Origin: Streptomyces mangrovisoli
GTDB lineage: Bacteria; Actinomycetota; Actinomycetes; Streptomycetales; Streptomycetaceae
Length of the DNA: 52,876 nt
Direction of reading: 5' to 3'
Assembly (NCBI RefSeq): GCF_000974985.2
Contig: NZ_LAVA02000085.1
Coordinates: 1-52,876, forward strand
This document shows positions 1 to 9,600 of this stretch, piece after piece; the stretch's first letter is position 1, and every line of letters begins with the position of its first letter. The position numbers and the translations under genes were made by a program. The notes below the pieces were generated by a model. It saw only the letters and a list, made by a program, of their open reading frames with translations, was not told where the DNA came from and ran no database searches.

Positions 1-422
1 CCCCCGCCCCCGCCAAAGCACCGGCGCGCGCCGTGGCGCACACCCACGGTGGCTTCACGCACACCCACGACCTCGCCCCCACCCTGCGCGGCACGATCCT
101 GCTCGGCTTCGCCGGCGGACTGGTGCCGAGCCCCTCCGCGGTCGTGGTGCTGGTCGGCGCCGCGGCCCTCGGCCAGGCCTGGTTCGGCCTGCTGCTCGTG
201 GTCGCCTACGGCGTCGGGCTCGCCCTGACCCTGACCGCGGCCGGGTTCGCCGTCGTACGGCTGGGCAGCGGCGTACAGCGGATACTGGAGCGGCGCCCGC
301 GCTGGACCACGCACCCCCTCGCGGGCCTGGTGCGCAGGGCCGCGCCGCTGGGCTCGGCGTTCGTCGTCGTGGCCCTGGGCGCCGGTTTGGTGCTCAGGGG
401 TGCGGCTTCGGCGTGGGGCTGA
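1..422 (+). CDS. NicO-type nickel/cobalt efflux transporter, C-terminal part (5' truncated by window edge)
   Basis: The reading frame is open from base 3 to the stop at 420-422, so the gene begins before the window; the GTG at 33 is probably internal. The visible part starts with a His-rich stretch (HTHGGFTHTHD), typical of the loop that binds metal in NicO/RcnA-like permeases. It continues with GGLVPSPSAVVVLVGAAALG, close to the G-x-x-P-x-P signature of the family, and at least three hydrophobic segments. It should move Ni or Co out of the cytoplasm across the membrane; the exact metal cannot be read from the sequence. The stop lies about 40 bases before the kinase start. Confidence 0.75.
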   Translation, partial: PAPAKAPARAVAHTHGGFTHTHDLAPTLRGTILLGFAGGLVPSPSAVVVLVGAAALGQAWFGLLLVVAYGVGLALTLTAAGFAVVRLGSGVQRILERRPRWTTHPLAGLVRRAAPLGSAFVVVALGAGLVLRGAASAWG

Positions 423-464
423 GCTACGTTGGGAAGAACTGGCGAGACGTCATGGGGGGCGCCC

Positions 465-2060
465 GTGTCCGAAGTGCCCGGCAGTGAACGCGTGATCGCG
501 GACCGCTACCGCCTGCTGTCGCCGCTGGGCGAGGGCGGGATGGGAACCGTGTGGCGGGCGCGGGACGAACTGCTGCACCGCGAGGTCGCCGTCAAGGAGG
601 TGCGCGCGCCCGCCGGGCTGCCGGCCTCCGACGTCGAGCGGATGTACGCGCGCCTGGAGCGCGAGGCGTGGGCGGCGGCGCGGGTCGCGAACCGCAATGT
701 GGTCACGGTGTACGACGTGGCCATGCAGGACGGCCGGCCCTGGATCGTGATGGAGCTGGTGCGCGGCGTGTCGCTGGCCGACGCGCTGGACGCCGAGGGC
801 GCTCTCCCGCCGCAGCGCGCCGCGCACATCGGCGCCGAGGTGCTCGCCGCGCTCCGGGCCGCGCACTCCGCGGGGGTGCTGCACCGCGACGTGAAGCCCG
901 GCAACGTGCTGCTGGCCAACGACGGCCGGGTGGTGCTGACCGACTTCGGTATCGCCACGGTCGAGGGCACCTCCGCGCTGACGATGACGGGCGAGGTGAT
1001 CGGCTCGCCCGAGTTCCTCGCGCCGGAGCGGGCGCTCGGCCGTACGCCGGGCCCCGAGTCGGACCTGTGGTCGCTCGGGGTGCTGCTGTACGCGGCGGTG
1101 GAGGGCCATTCGCCGTTCCGCCAGGACACTCCGCTGAACACGCTGCGCGCGGTGGTGGACGAGGAGCTCCCGCCGCCGCGCCGGGCCGGTCCGCTCGCGC
1201 CGGTGATCGAGGGGCTGCTGCGCAAGGACCCGGCCGAGCGGATGCCCGCCGACCGGGCCGAGCAGGAGCTGCGGATCGTCGCCGCGGGCGGCTCGCCCAC
1301 CGCGCGGACGGTGCCGATGGCGGGGCCGTACGTCCCGCCGGCGGCCGGCCGGACCCGGGACCCCGCGCCGACCCCGCCGCTGCCGGCCGGGGCGGCGTCG
1401 GCCCCCACCGCGCCCGTCGTGCCGCCCCGGGACGGGCGGCCGGCCCACGACCGGCGGTCCCGCGCGGTCCTGATCGCGGGCCTGGCGGCGCTGGCGCTGG
1501 CGCTCGGCGGACTGACGTACGCGCTGCTGGACCACAACGGCGGCGACCACGACAAGGGGAACGGTACGACCGCGAGCACGGCCGGGGTGACGCCGTCCAC
1601 GGCGGCCTCCTCGCCGCCGCACACGACGAGCAGCAGCCCGTCGGCGAGCACCAGCTCCGCCAGTTCACAGCCCGCGCAGACGGTGCGGGTGACGGTGAGC
1701 GGCACGCACACCGACTATTCGGGCACCTGTCCGCCGCCGGACGCCCAGGCCCCCACGTTCACGGCCACGTTCACGGTGGGGCGGCTGCCCGCGGAGGTCT
1801 CCTACCGGTGGGTCGCCAAGAGCGGTGAGCTGTCGGACTCCGGGTGGAAGACGCTGTCGTTCCCGGCGGGCGGCGGGACGACCAAGCAGGACACGGTCTC
1901 GGTGACGACCTACACGGCGGCCGGGACGTACAGCAACGCGTTGTCGGTGGAGGTGCGTTCACCGGTGCGTACGACGTCGAACCAGGTGCCGTTCACGGTC
2001 ACGTGCGTGACGGAGACCCCGTCGGACGGGGCCTCCGCATCTCCTACGGCAACGCCCTGA
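465..2060 (+). CDS. Membrane Ser/Thr protein kinase with extracellular Ig-like domain
   Basis: Start chosen at GTG 465 because a G-run (454-459) lies at Shine-Dalgarno distance; the earlier TTG at 429 has none. The product is 531 residues. The N-terminal Hanks-type kinase domain (about 12-275) has the Gly-rich loop GEGGMGTVW, the AVKEV lysine, HRDVKPGNVLL at about residue 140, TDFGIA and a PER APE-like motif. A Pro-rich linker, one transmembrane helix (LIAGLAALALALGGLTYALL, about 335-355) and a Ser/Thr-rich spacer follow. The outer C-terminal region has two cysteines and a beta-rich, Ig-like look; there are no PASTA repeats. Its ligand is unknown. The stop directly abuts the stop of the convergent lipase. 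Confidence 0.92.
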   Translation: MSEVPGSERVIADRYRLLSPLGEGGMGTVWRARDELLHREVAVKEVRAPAGLPASDVERMYARLEREAWAAARVANRNVVTVYDVAMQDGRPWIVMELVRGVSLADALDAEGALPPQRAAHIGAEVLAALRAAHSAGVLHRDVKPGNVLLANDGRVVLTDFGIATVEGTSALTMTGEVIGSPEFLAPERALGRTPGPESDLWSLGVLLYAAVEGHSPFRQDTPLNTLRAVVDEELPPPRRAGPLAPVIEGLLRKDPAERMPADRAEQELRIVAAGGSPTARTVPMAGPYVPPAAGRTRDPAPTPPLPAGAASAPTAPVVPPRDGRPAHDRRSRAVLIAGLAALALALGGLTYALLDHNGGDHDKGNGTTASTAGVTPSTAASSPPHTTSSSPSASTSSASSQPAQTVRVTVSGTHTDYSGTCPPPDAQAPTFTATFTVGRLPAEVSYRWVAKSGELSDSGWKTLSFPAGGGTTKQDTVSVTTYTAAGTYSNALSVEVRSPVRTTSNQVPFTVTCVTETPSDGASASPTATP

Positions 2061-2855
2061 TCAGGCGGCGCTGTTGAGGACGGGCAGGTAGCCACTGGAC
2101 TGGCCGGTGGCCGTCGGGTGGTACGACTCGCCGATGTCGAGCCAGTCGACGCTGTGCAGCCAGGAGTCGCCTGAGCAGATCTCGTGGCCGGAGAACGTGG
2201 TGCGGACGTCGCCGAAGGTGAAGCCGTGGTTCGCGGCGGCCTTGGCGACGGCGGTGTCGAGGTAGTCGGCGGCACCGTTGATGGCGGTGCGCTTGGTGTC
2301 GGAGAGGCCGATGCAGGTCGTGCCGGTCTTGTAGAAGCGCGGGTAGCCGAGCACGACGACGTGGGCGTTCGGGGCCTTGGTGTGGATGGTCGTGTACAGG
2401 GAGTCGAGCTTGCCGGGCAGGGTGGAGTCGACGTACGCCTTGGCGGTGTTGATGCGGGACAGGCACGTGCTGTCGGACGAGAGCACACAGGTCGTCATGA
2501 CGTCGGAGAACCCGGCGTCGTTGCCGCCGATGGTGATGGAGACCAGGGACGTGGAGGAGCTGAGGGTGCCGAGCTGGTTGGCGACGACGTCGTCCGTGGT
2601 CGCCCCGGAACAGGCCAGGAAGGAGAACGACGAGGGGGCGTTGTTGGTGTTCCAGAGGTAGGGGTACGCCTTCGTGCTGCGGTCGCAGGAGCCACTGGAG
2701 CTGATGTAGCTGCCCGAGCCGACCCCCGAGGAGTAGGAGTCGCCGAGGGCCACGTATCCGCCGGTCGCCGCGTCGGCCGAAGCCGATCCGGCGAGGGCGA
2801 TTCCGGCGGCCAGGAGGATCGAGCTCAGATATGCCGCAATTCGGGAACGTCTCAT
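2061..2855 (-). CDS. Secreted SGNH/GDSL lipase
   Basis: Start is ATG 2855 behind an excellent AAAGGGAGG site. The 264-residue product has a signal peptide (RRSR, hydrophobic core, cleavage near ASADAA). Block I YVALGDSYSSG carries the nucleophile Ser, a SGA block holds the oxyanion Gly, ITIGGNDAGF supplies the block III Asn, and SYHPTATGQ gives the catalytic His. Even Cys spacing suggests three disulfides. It closely resembles, from memory, the extracellular lipase of S. rimosus, including the LPVLNSA terminus. It should hydrolyse esters outside the cell. It converges with the kinase gene without a single intergenic base. Confidence 0.93.
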   Translation of the reverse strand: MRRSRIAAYLSSILLAAGIALAGSASADAATGGYVALGDSYSSGVGSGSYISSSGSCDRSTKAYPYLWNTNNAPSSFSFLACSGATTDDVVANQLGTLSSSTSLVSITIGGNDAGFSDVMTTCVLSSDSTCLSRINTAKAYVDSTLPGKLDSLYTTIHTKAPNAHVVVLGYPRFYKTGTTCIGLSDTKRTAINGAADYLDTAVAKAAANHGFTFGDVRTTFSGHEICSGDSWLHSVDWLDIGESYHPTATGQSSGYLPVLNSAA

Positions 2856-2896
2856 GGAACCTCCCTTTAGCAGGATCTCTGCCACAACCGTGGTAC

Positions 2897-2925
2897 CAAC
2901 TACGCGTGTTGACGGGAAGTGTCCA
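2897..2925 (-). promoter_or_regulatory. Candidate promoter of the SGNH lipase
   Basis: On the minus strand TGGACA (2920-2925) is followed after 17 bases by TAGTTG (2897-2902), giving an expected start about 35 bases before the lipase ATG. The spacer and -10 contain CAACACGCGTAGT, a 13-mer that recurs upstream of the protease gene at 28182-28194. Confidence 0.45.
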
Positions 2926-3118
2926 TGCCAAAAATTCAACGAAGAACTAATGATCCCTACATGCGTTCGAGCGCCGTCAGGATGTCCGGAACGTGCGGAT
3001 GGCCGCGTGTTTAAAAGCGGACAAAAAGCAGAGGAAGACCCTTCCGCGTCTTGACGGGCCCGGCGGGGCTGCGCCACATTGAAGCCCGGCATCCGGCGCT
3101 TCGGGGGGCAAGTCGCCC

Positions 3119-3577
3119 ATGCAGACCATTCACACCGGGACCACTCCAGGGACCGGGACCGCACCACAGGCCGACGCACGACGAGCGCGACCAGGACCAG
3201 GGAGGGACCTGTCGCCGCTGCTCGCGGGCGCCGCAACGGCCTTGGGAGGGGCCGGCGCGCTGCTCGCGCTGACCGGCTCCGACTCACCCCTGCGCGGCCC
3301 GCTGGCCCTGTTCTTCCTGCTCGCCACTCCCGCGACCGCGCTCGCGGCCGCGTTGCGCGGGCTGGATCCGTTCGGTCGCACGATCGCCTCCTTGGCGGGA
3401 GCGGTCGCCGTCAACATGCTGGTGGCTCAAGGCATGTTGGCGGTGCACCGATGGTCGGTCGACGGCGGCATCGTGGCCGTCACCGCACTGAGCGCGGCAC
3501 TGCTCGTGGTGGTGCTGCTCAACCGGACGGGAAAAATCCGTTCGAAGGAGGCGACAACAGCCGACAAAGTTGCGTAA
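3119..3577 (+). CDS. Small integral membrane protein of unknown function
   Basis: ATG 3119 opens a 152-residue protein. A basic, Pro/Ala-rich N-terminus (about 35 residues) is followed by four hydrophobic segments (about 33-50, 60-80, 90-107, 115-135) and a short charged tail. I do not recognise a named family. No strong ribosome site precedes it. It lies directly upstream of the polysaccharide genes on the same strand but is separated from them by 370 bases with its own candidate promoter, so membership of that operon is uncertain. Confidence 0.6.
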   Translation: MQTIHTGTTPGTGTAPQADARRARPGPGRDLSPLLAGAATALGGAGALLALTGSDSPLRGPLALFFLLATPATALAAALRGLDPFGRTIASLAGAVAVNMLVAQGMLAVHRWSVDGGIVAVTALSAALLVVVLLNRTGKIRSKEATTADKVA

Positions 3578-3947
3578 CGGTCAAACCAACTAGAAGGTGA
3601 GACCTCGTTGCAGGTCTTGCCATACGAGTTGAATCGTCAATACCGTCATACATCTCACCCGCATCGATCTGTCACCAAGCGGCCTGGGGGAGGGCTCGAG
3701 ACCGCGACGGATCGGAGCGGGGCGCGGTAGGGGGGTGCCGTGCTCGGGGGGCCGCAGGTCCGTCGGGCCGTGCCGCGCGACCGGCTGCCGTTCCACGGAA
3801 CGGGGCGCCGGCCAGCTTTGCCAGCTCACCCGGCATGTTCGGAGTTCCATGCCGTCATGTCGTCGTGAGAAACCCCCCTTTCGAACCGGACACAGTGCGG
3901 GCACGCCCAGGGGCGGGCGGCCCACCGGACCGAGAGGGACCAGACTC
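3578..3947 (+). other. 370-base leader/intergenic region before the polysaccharide operon
   Basis: No convincing gene is seen. It holds a candidate promoter at 3617-3646 and then a GC-rich stretch with several G-runs. The glycosyltransferase reading frame stays open back to 3735, but that extension lacks a ribosome site, whereas GAGAGGGA at 3932-3939 fits the ATG at 3948. Confidence 0.5.
3617..3646 (+). promoter_or_regulatory. Candidate promoter for the polysaccharide operon
   Basis: TTGCCA (3617-3622), an 18-base spacer and TACCGT (3641-3646) fit a vegetative sigma (HrdB-like) promoter. Transcription would start near 3653, leaving a leader of about 295 bases before the first glycosyltransferase. 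Confidence 0.35.
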
Positions 3948-4769
3948 ATGAGTTCTGTTGTGCGCCCGCCGGCTACGGGCCAGGACCCGTTAACGGCAGG
4001 CAAGTACCGGCCGATCTCCACTCACCTGGCCATCGCGCCACCGGTGAGCGTGGTGATTCCCGCCATGAACGAGGCGGAGAATCTCCCCTACGTCTTCAAG
4101 ACACTTCCGGACTGGATCCATGAAGTGATCCTCGTGGACGGCAACTCCACCGACGACACCGTCCAGGTGGCCCGCGATCTCTGGCCGGGGGTCAGGGTCG
4201 TCCCCCAGCAGGGCAAGGGCAAGGGCGACGCGCTGACCACCGGCTTCGAGGCCGCCACCGGCGACATCATCGTCATGGTCGACGCCGACGGCTCCGCCGA
4301 CGGCAACGAGATCGTGTCGTACGTCTCCGCCCTGGTCTCCGGCGCCGACTTCGCCAAGGGCTCCCGCTTCGCCAACGGCGGCGGCACCGACGACATGACC
4401 TTCATCCGCAAGCTCGGCAACTGGGCGCTGTGCACCGCCGTCAACCGCAAGTTCGGCGCTCGCTACACCGACCTGTGCTACGGCTACAACGCCTTCTGGC
4501 GGCACTGCCTGGACAAGATCGAACTCGACTGCACCGGCTTCGAGGTCGAGACCCTGATGAACATCCGGGTCGTCAAGGCGGGGCTGAAGGTCCAGGAGAT
4601 TCCCAGCCACGAGTACCTCCGCATCCACGGCACGAGCAATCTGCGCGCCGTGCGGGACGGGCTGCGGGTGCTCAAGGTGATCCTCCAGGAACGCTCCAAC
4701 CGGCGCGAACTGCGCCGCCAGGAACGGCACTCCCCGATGCTCGACTCGGTACGGGGAGAGGTGTCTTGA
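3948..4769 (+). CDS. Family 2 glycosyltransferase (dolichyl-phosphate-mannose synthase-like)
   Basis: Start ATG 3948 has GAGAGGGA eight bases upstream. The 273-residue protein has a GT-A fold: VSVVIPAMNEAENLP near residue 35, VDGNSTDDT, GKGDAL and the metal-binding VDADGSAD. The later YGYNAFWR and FEVETLMNIRVVKAG segments are typical of DPM1/DPG-synthase-like enzymes that move a sugar from a nucleotide donor to a lipid phosphate at the inner membrane face. It lacks long membrane helices. Its stop overlaps the next start (TTGA at 4766-4769), so the two genes are translationally coupled. Confidence 0.9.
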   Translation: MSSVVRPPATGQDPLTAGKYRPISTHLAIAPPVSVVIPAMNEAENLPYVFKTLPDWIHEVILVDGNSTDDTVQVARDLWPGVRVVPQQGKGKGDALTTGFEAATGDIIVMVDADGSADGNEIVSYVSALVSGADFAKGSRFANGGGTDDMTFIRKLGNWALCTAVNRKFGARYTDLCYGYNAFWRHCLDKIELDCTGFEVETLMNIRVVKAGLKVQEIPSHEYLRIHGTSNLRAVRDGLRVLKVILQERSNRRELRRQERHSPMLDSVRGEVS

Positions 4770-5806
4770 GCGATCCCGGCATCTCCGTCGTGATCTGCGT
4801 GTACACCGAGGACCGCTGGGAGGACATCCTCGCGGCGGTCTCCTCGGTGCGCGCGCAGTCGCGGCCCGCTCTGGAGACGCTCCTGGTGGTCGACCACAAC
4901 CGGGCCCTGCTCGACCGGTTGACCCTGGAGTACAAGGACCACGCGGAGAGCGGGGAGGTCCGCGTGCTCGCCAACGCGGGCCCCCGCGGGCTGTCCGCGG
5001 GCCGCAACACCGGCATCGCCGTCTCGCGCGGCGAGGTCGTCGCCTTCCTCGACGACGACGCCGTCGCCGAACAGGACTGGCTGCTCCGCTTCGCCGAGGG
5101 GTACGCCGACCCGGCCGTCCTCGCGGTCGGCGGGCGCACGCTGCCCCTGTGGGCGTCCGGCCGGCGCCCCGCCTGGTTCCCCGAGGAGTTCGACTGGGTG
5201 GTGGGCTGCACCTACAAGGGCCTGCCTCCGGGCCGGGTCAGAGTGCGCAACGTCCTCGGCGGCAACGCCTCGTTCCGTCGCAGCGCCTTCGACGCGGCGG
5301 GCGGCTTCGCCACCGGCATCGGCCGCGACGGCGACCGGCGGCCGCTCGGCTGCGAGGAGACGGAGCTGTGCATCCGGCTCACCCGTGCCCGGCCGGACGC
5401 CGTCCTGCTGATCGACGACCGCGCGGTGATCCACCACCGGGTGCCGCGGGTGCGCGAGCACTTCCGCTACTTCCGTACCCGCGCCTACGCGGAGGGACTG
5501 TCGAAGGCCCTGGTGGCCCGCAGCGTCGGCGCCGCCAAGGGCCTCGAGTCCGAACGCCGTTACACCACCCGCGTACTGCCCGCAGGGGTGGCCCGCGGGC
5601 TGCGCGACGCGCTGCTCGCCCGGCCCGGCGGCGCGGGCCGCGCGGGCGCCATCGTCGCCGGGGTGGTCACGGCGGCGGGCGGCTACCTGGTCGGCACCGT
5701 ACGGGCCCGGCGCGGCGGGGCCACGTTCTCGGTCGTACGGATCGAGGCGCACCAGGACGCGGCCGCGGGGACCGGCAGCCCCGCCCCGGCCGAGGAGGTG
5801 GCATGA
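4766..5806 (+). CDS. Family 2 glycosyltransferase
   Basis: TTG 4766 is the only start that fits: GGGGAGAGG lies just upstream and the TTG shares bases with the previous stop. The 346-residue protein begins ISVVICVYTEDRW, then GLSAGRNTGIAVS and FLDDDAVAEQ (metal-binding DDD), GGNASFRRSAFD and GCEETELCIRL (the acceptor-side ED motif region), as in rhamnosyl/galactosyl-type GT2 enzymes. The C-terminal 80 residues are basic with a weakly hydrophobic stretch, suggesting membrane contact. It ends in ATGA overlap with the deacetylase. It likely adds a sugar during assembly of the surface polysaccharide. Confidence 0.88.
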   Translation: MSDPGISVVICVYTEDRWEDILAAVSSVRAQSRPALETLLVVDHNRALLDRLTLEYKDHAESGEVRVLANAGPRGLSAGRNTGIAVSRGEVVAFLDDDAVAEQDWLLRFAEGYADPAVLAVGGRTLPLWASGRRPAWFPEEFDWVVGCTYKGLPPGRVRVRNVLGGNASFRRSAFDAAGGFATGIGRDGDRRPLGCEETELCIRLTRARPDAVLLIDDRAVIHHRVPRVREHFRYFRTRAYAEGLSKALVARSVGAAKGLESERRYTTRVLPAGVARGLRDALLARPGGAGRAGAIVAGVVTAAGGYLVGTVRARRGGATFSVVRIEAHQDAAAGTGSPAPAEEVA

Positions 5807-6603
5807 GCGACGAACCGGTGCCGATCCTGATGTACCACGCGGTCGCCACCGCGCCCAACGACGCCACCCGCGTGCTGTCGGTCGCGCCGGAGGCGTTCGC
5901 GGAGCAGATGGCGCTGATCGGCGACCTCGGGCTCACCCCGGTCAACACGGCCGAACTCGCCGCCGCGTGGCGGCGGGGCGGCGTGCTGCCGAAGCGCCCG
6001 GTGCTGATCACGTTCGACGACGGCTACGAGGGCGTGCACCGGCACGCCCTCCCCGTCCTCGCCGAACACGGCTTCCCGGCCACGCTGTTCGTCTCCACCG
6101 GATGGATCAAGGGCGCCCACGACATGGGCGGCGGCCTCGACACCATGCTGGACTGGCAGCAGGTGCGCGAACTCGCCTCGGCCGGCGTGGAGATCGGCGG
6201 GCACAGCCACACGCACCCGCAGCTCGACCAGATCGACGACGAGGCCCTCGCCGGCGAACTGGTGCGGTGCAAGGAGATCGTCGCCGACGAACTGGGCGGC
6301 GAACCCGTCTCGTTCGCCTACCCGTACGGCTACTCCAGCCGCCGGGTGCGCCAGGCCGTGCGGGACGCCGGCTTCGCCCAGGCCCTCGCCGTCGGCAACG
6401 GGCTGGCGCGGCGCGCCCAGGGGCCGTACGCGCTGCGCCGGCTCACCGTGCGCCGCACCACCAGCGTCCAGGAGTTCGAGCGGCTGGTCGAAGGCCGCGC
6501 GATCACCCGGAACTTCGTCAGGGACCGCGCCCTCACCAAGGGGTACGCCATGGTCCGAAGAGCACGCCAGGTCCGCCGGAAGGCCATCCGTTCCCGTGTC
6601 TGA
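5803..6603 (+). CDS. Polysaccharide deacetylase (NodB/CE4 family)
   Basis: ATG 5803 overlaps the previous stop and follows GAGGAGG. The 266-residue protein shows the NodB motifs in order: TFDDGYEG (catalytic base and metal Asp), HSHTHP (two metal-binding His), and AYPYGYSS (groove motif). No signal peptide or membrane helix is visible, so it may act on a lipid-linked or cytoplasmic intermediate, or be non-classically located. The family removes N-acetyl groups from amino sugars using a divalent metal. Its last 8 bases overlap the flippase gene, so it belongs to the same operon. Confidence 0.9.
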   Translation: MSDEPVPILMYHAVATAPNDATRVLSVAPEAFAEQMALIGDLGLTPVNTAELAAAWRRGGVLPKRPVLITFDDGYEGVHRHALPVLAEHGFPATLFVSTGWIKGAHDMGGGLDTMLDWQQVRELASAGVEIGGHSHTHPQLDQIDDEALAGELVRCKEIVADELGGEPVSFAYPYGYSSRRVRQAVRDAGFAQALAVGNGLARRAQGPYALRRLTVRRTTSVQEFERLVEGRAITRNFVRDRALTKGYAMVRRARQVRRKAIRSRV

Positions 6604-9600
6604 CACGACGACCACCACCGAGGCCCAAGCGCCCGACGCCCCGGCGCCCGAGCAGTCGGGCCGCCGGCTCCGCCTGCCCGGCCGGGGCCGGGCCCCGGGC
6701 GGCAACCAGCTCTTCCGCAACGCGTACGCCCTGATGCTGAACACCGGGATCTCCGCGGTGCTCGGCCTCGGCTACTGGCTGGTCGCCGCCCGCTACTACT
6801 CCGACTCCGCCGTGGGCGAGGGTTCCGCCGCGATCGCCGCCATGAAGCTCCTCGCGGGGCTGACCGCGGTGACCCTGACCGGCGCCCTGGCCCGCTTCAT
6901 ACCGATCTCGGGCCGCCACACCGGACGGCTCATCTTCCGCACCTACGCGGGCAGTTCCGTCGTCGTGGCGGTCGCGGCCGGCCTGTTCCTGCTGACGCTG
7001 AACGTGTGGGGGCCGTCGTACAGCTTCCTGCACTCGCCCGGTGTCGCGGTGTTCTTCGTGCTGTCGGTGGTCGCCTGGAACCTGCTCACCCTCCAGGACG
7101 GCGTGCTCACCGGGCTGCGCAGCGCGCCCTGGGTGCCGGTCGGCAACACCGTGTTCTCGGCGGTGAAGCTGGCGCTGCTGGTGGCGCTCGCCGCCGCCAT
7201 CCCGATGCTCGGCGTGTTCGTGTCGTGGGTCGCGGCCATCGCCACGTCCGTGGTGCCGCTCGGGCTGCTGGTGTTCCGCCGGCTGGTGCCCCGGCACATC
7301 GAGAAGACCGCGAACCAGGCCAAGCCGCCGTCGCTGCGGGAGATCGGCCGGTTCCTGGCCGGCGACTACACCGGCTCGCTGTTCTCGCTCGCGGTGGTCT
7401 ACCTGGTGCCGGTGATCGTCGCCTCGCAGGTCAGCGCCGAGGACAACGCGTACTTCTACATCACCACGACCATCGGCGGCACCACCAACCTGCTCGCCAT
7501 CAACATGGGCGCCTCGCTCACCGTCGAGGGCTCGCACGACCCGGCGCGGCTGGCCGCGAACACCCGGGCCGCGCTCAAGCGGATGGCCCGGATCATGCTG
7601 CCGGTGGGCGGCACGCTGTTCCTCGGGGCGCCGTACATCCTGCATGTGTTCGGCCAGGGCTACGCCGACGCGGCCACCCCGCTGCTGCGCTGGTTCGCCG
7701 TCGGCGCGCTGCTGCGGGTCGTGATGGAGACCTACTTCGCGGTGCTGCGCGCGCAGAGCCGCACCGCCGGACTGGCCTGGCTCCAGGGCCTGTTGTGCGT
7801 CCTGGTGCTCGGCCTGACGCTGGTGCTGCTGCCCCGGATGGGGCTGACCGGCGCGGGCGTCGCGGAGATCTCCAGCCTCGCCGTGATCGTGGCGATCGCC
7901 GCGCCGCGGCTGTACCGGACGCTGCGCACGGCACCGCCCGCCGAGGTGCCGGAGACCGCCGCGCCCGACGGGGACCTCGCCGACCTGGGGACCCGCGAGG
8001 TCGCCGACGAGCCCCGGCCGCGCCGCCGGGGCCCGGCCTGGGCGCTCGACTCCGACACCCTCGCGCTCGGCATCCATGTCGACTTCGACCACCAGGAGCG
8101 CCGGCCCGACGTGCGGCCCGGCCCCGGCACCCCGCCCGGCGGTACGCCGGTGGTGCGCCCGGACTCGCCGACCTGGGCGCTGTCCCGGCTGCCGGACGCG
8201 GTCGGGCTGCCGGTGGAGGAGCGCGAGCCGGGCTCGGAGGCCTCGCTCGGGCCCGCGCAGGCCTCGCTCGGGCCCGCGCAGGCCGCGGTGCGGCCCGAGC
8301 GGGACGCGGACGCGCCGTTCGGCACGGACGAACGGGCGGCCGTCGGGAAGGGCGAGGCCGCGGGGACCATCCCGAGGGACGGGGAGACCCGGACCCCCGA
8401 GGGCGCGGCGCCGGGTGAGCCGGCCGCCGGGCGGGAGCCGGACCTCCAGGCCGCCGGAGACGTGCCGGTGGAGCCGCGCACGCTGCGCGAGCGGCTGATG
8501 CCGACCCGCCCGGGCGTGGTCCTCGGCTGTCTGCTGACGGCCGCGCTGCTGCTGTACTGGGTGCCCGCGCTCCGGCTCGGCGAGGCCGATCTGGACCGGA
8601 TGGGCGGGCTCGGACTGATCTCCGTGCTGCCGGCCGCGACCCTGCTCGGGGCGGCGCTGCTCGTGGTGGTGTTCGCGGCGCTGCTGTGGCAGCGCCGGGA
8701 GCACCGGGCGCTGCTCGTGGTGACGCTGGTCGCGACCGTGGTGTCGCTGCACGCGCTGCCCGCCGTGATCGAGACCGAACCGCGCTTCGCGACGGCCTGG
8801 CAGCATCTCGGCTTCATCGACTACATCGACCGCACCGGGTCCGCCGTACCGAACCTGGACGCCCGCTGGAGCTGGCCGGGCTTCTTCGCGGCCGCGGCGT
8901 TCATCGGCCGGGCGTGCGGGGTCACCGACTTCACCGAGGTCATCCGCTGGTGGCCGCTCGCCATCCAACTGCTGTATCTGCCGCCGCTGTTCCTGCTGAC
9001 CCGCTCGATGCGGGCGAGCTGGAAGGCGAAGTGGACCGGCCTGTGGATCTTCGTGCTCAGCGGCTGGGTCGGCCAGGACTACTTCTCCCCGCAGGGCTTC
9101 ACCTTCCTCCTGTACCTGACCTTCGTCGCGATCCTGCTCGTGTGGTTCCGCGCCCCGGGGATGATCTGGACGAGGTTCCGGCCCGGCGAGGCCGAGGTGG
9201 AGCCGGCCGACCGGCGGCAGCGGGCCGTGCTGCTGATGGTGCTGATCGGCCTGTTCGCGGCGACGGTGCCGGCGCACCAGCTCACCCCGTTTGTGATGCT
9301 GGGCGTGCTGGCGGTCCTGGTCCTGATCGGCCGCTGCGACCTGCGCGGCCTGCCCCTGCTGTTCGCCGTGCTGGCCGCGGTGTGGCTGGGCTTCATGGCC
9401 GAGCCGTACTGGTCCGGGCACTTCGACGAACTCTTCGGCGGGGTGGGCGGGGTGGGCAGCAATGTCTCGACCTCCGTGTCCGGCCGGATCCAGGGCGGCG
9501 ACTCCACGCACAAGCTGGTGCTGTACTCGCGGGTGCTGCTGGCGGGCGCCGTCATGGCGTTCGGCTGCTGGGGCTGGTTGCGGCGGCGCCTGAACGGCTA

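Noticed and set aside
3735..3947. N-terminal extension of the first glycosyltransferase
   Set aside because: No ribosome site, non-coding composition, and a good site fits ATG 3948.
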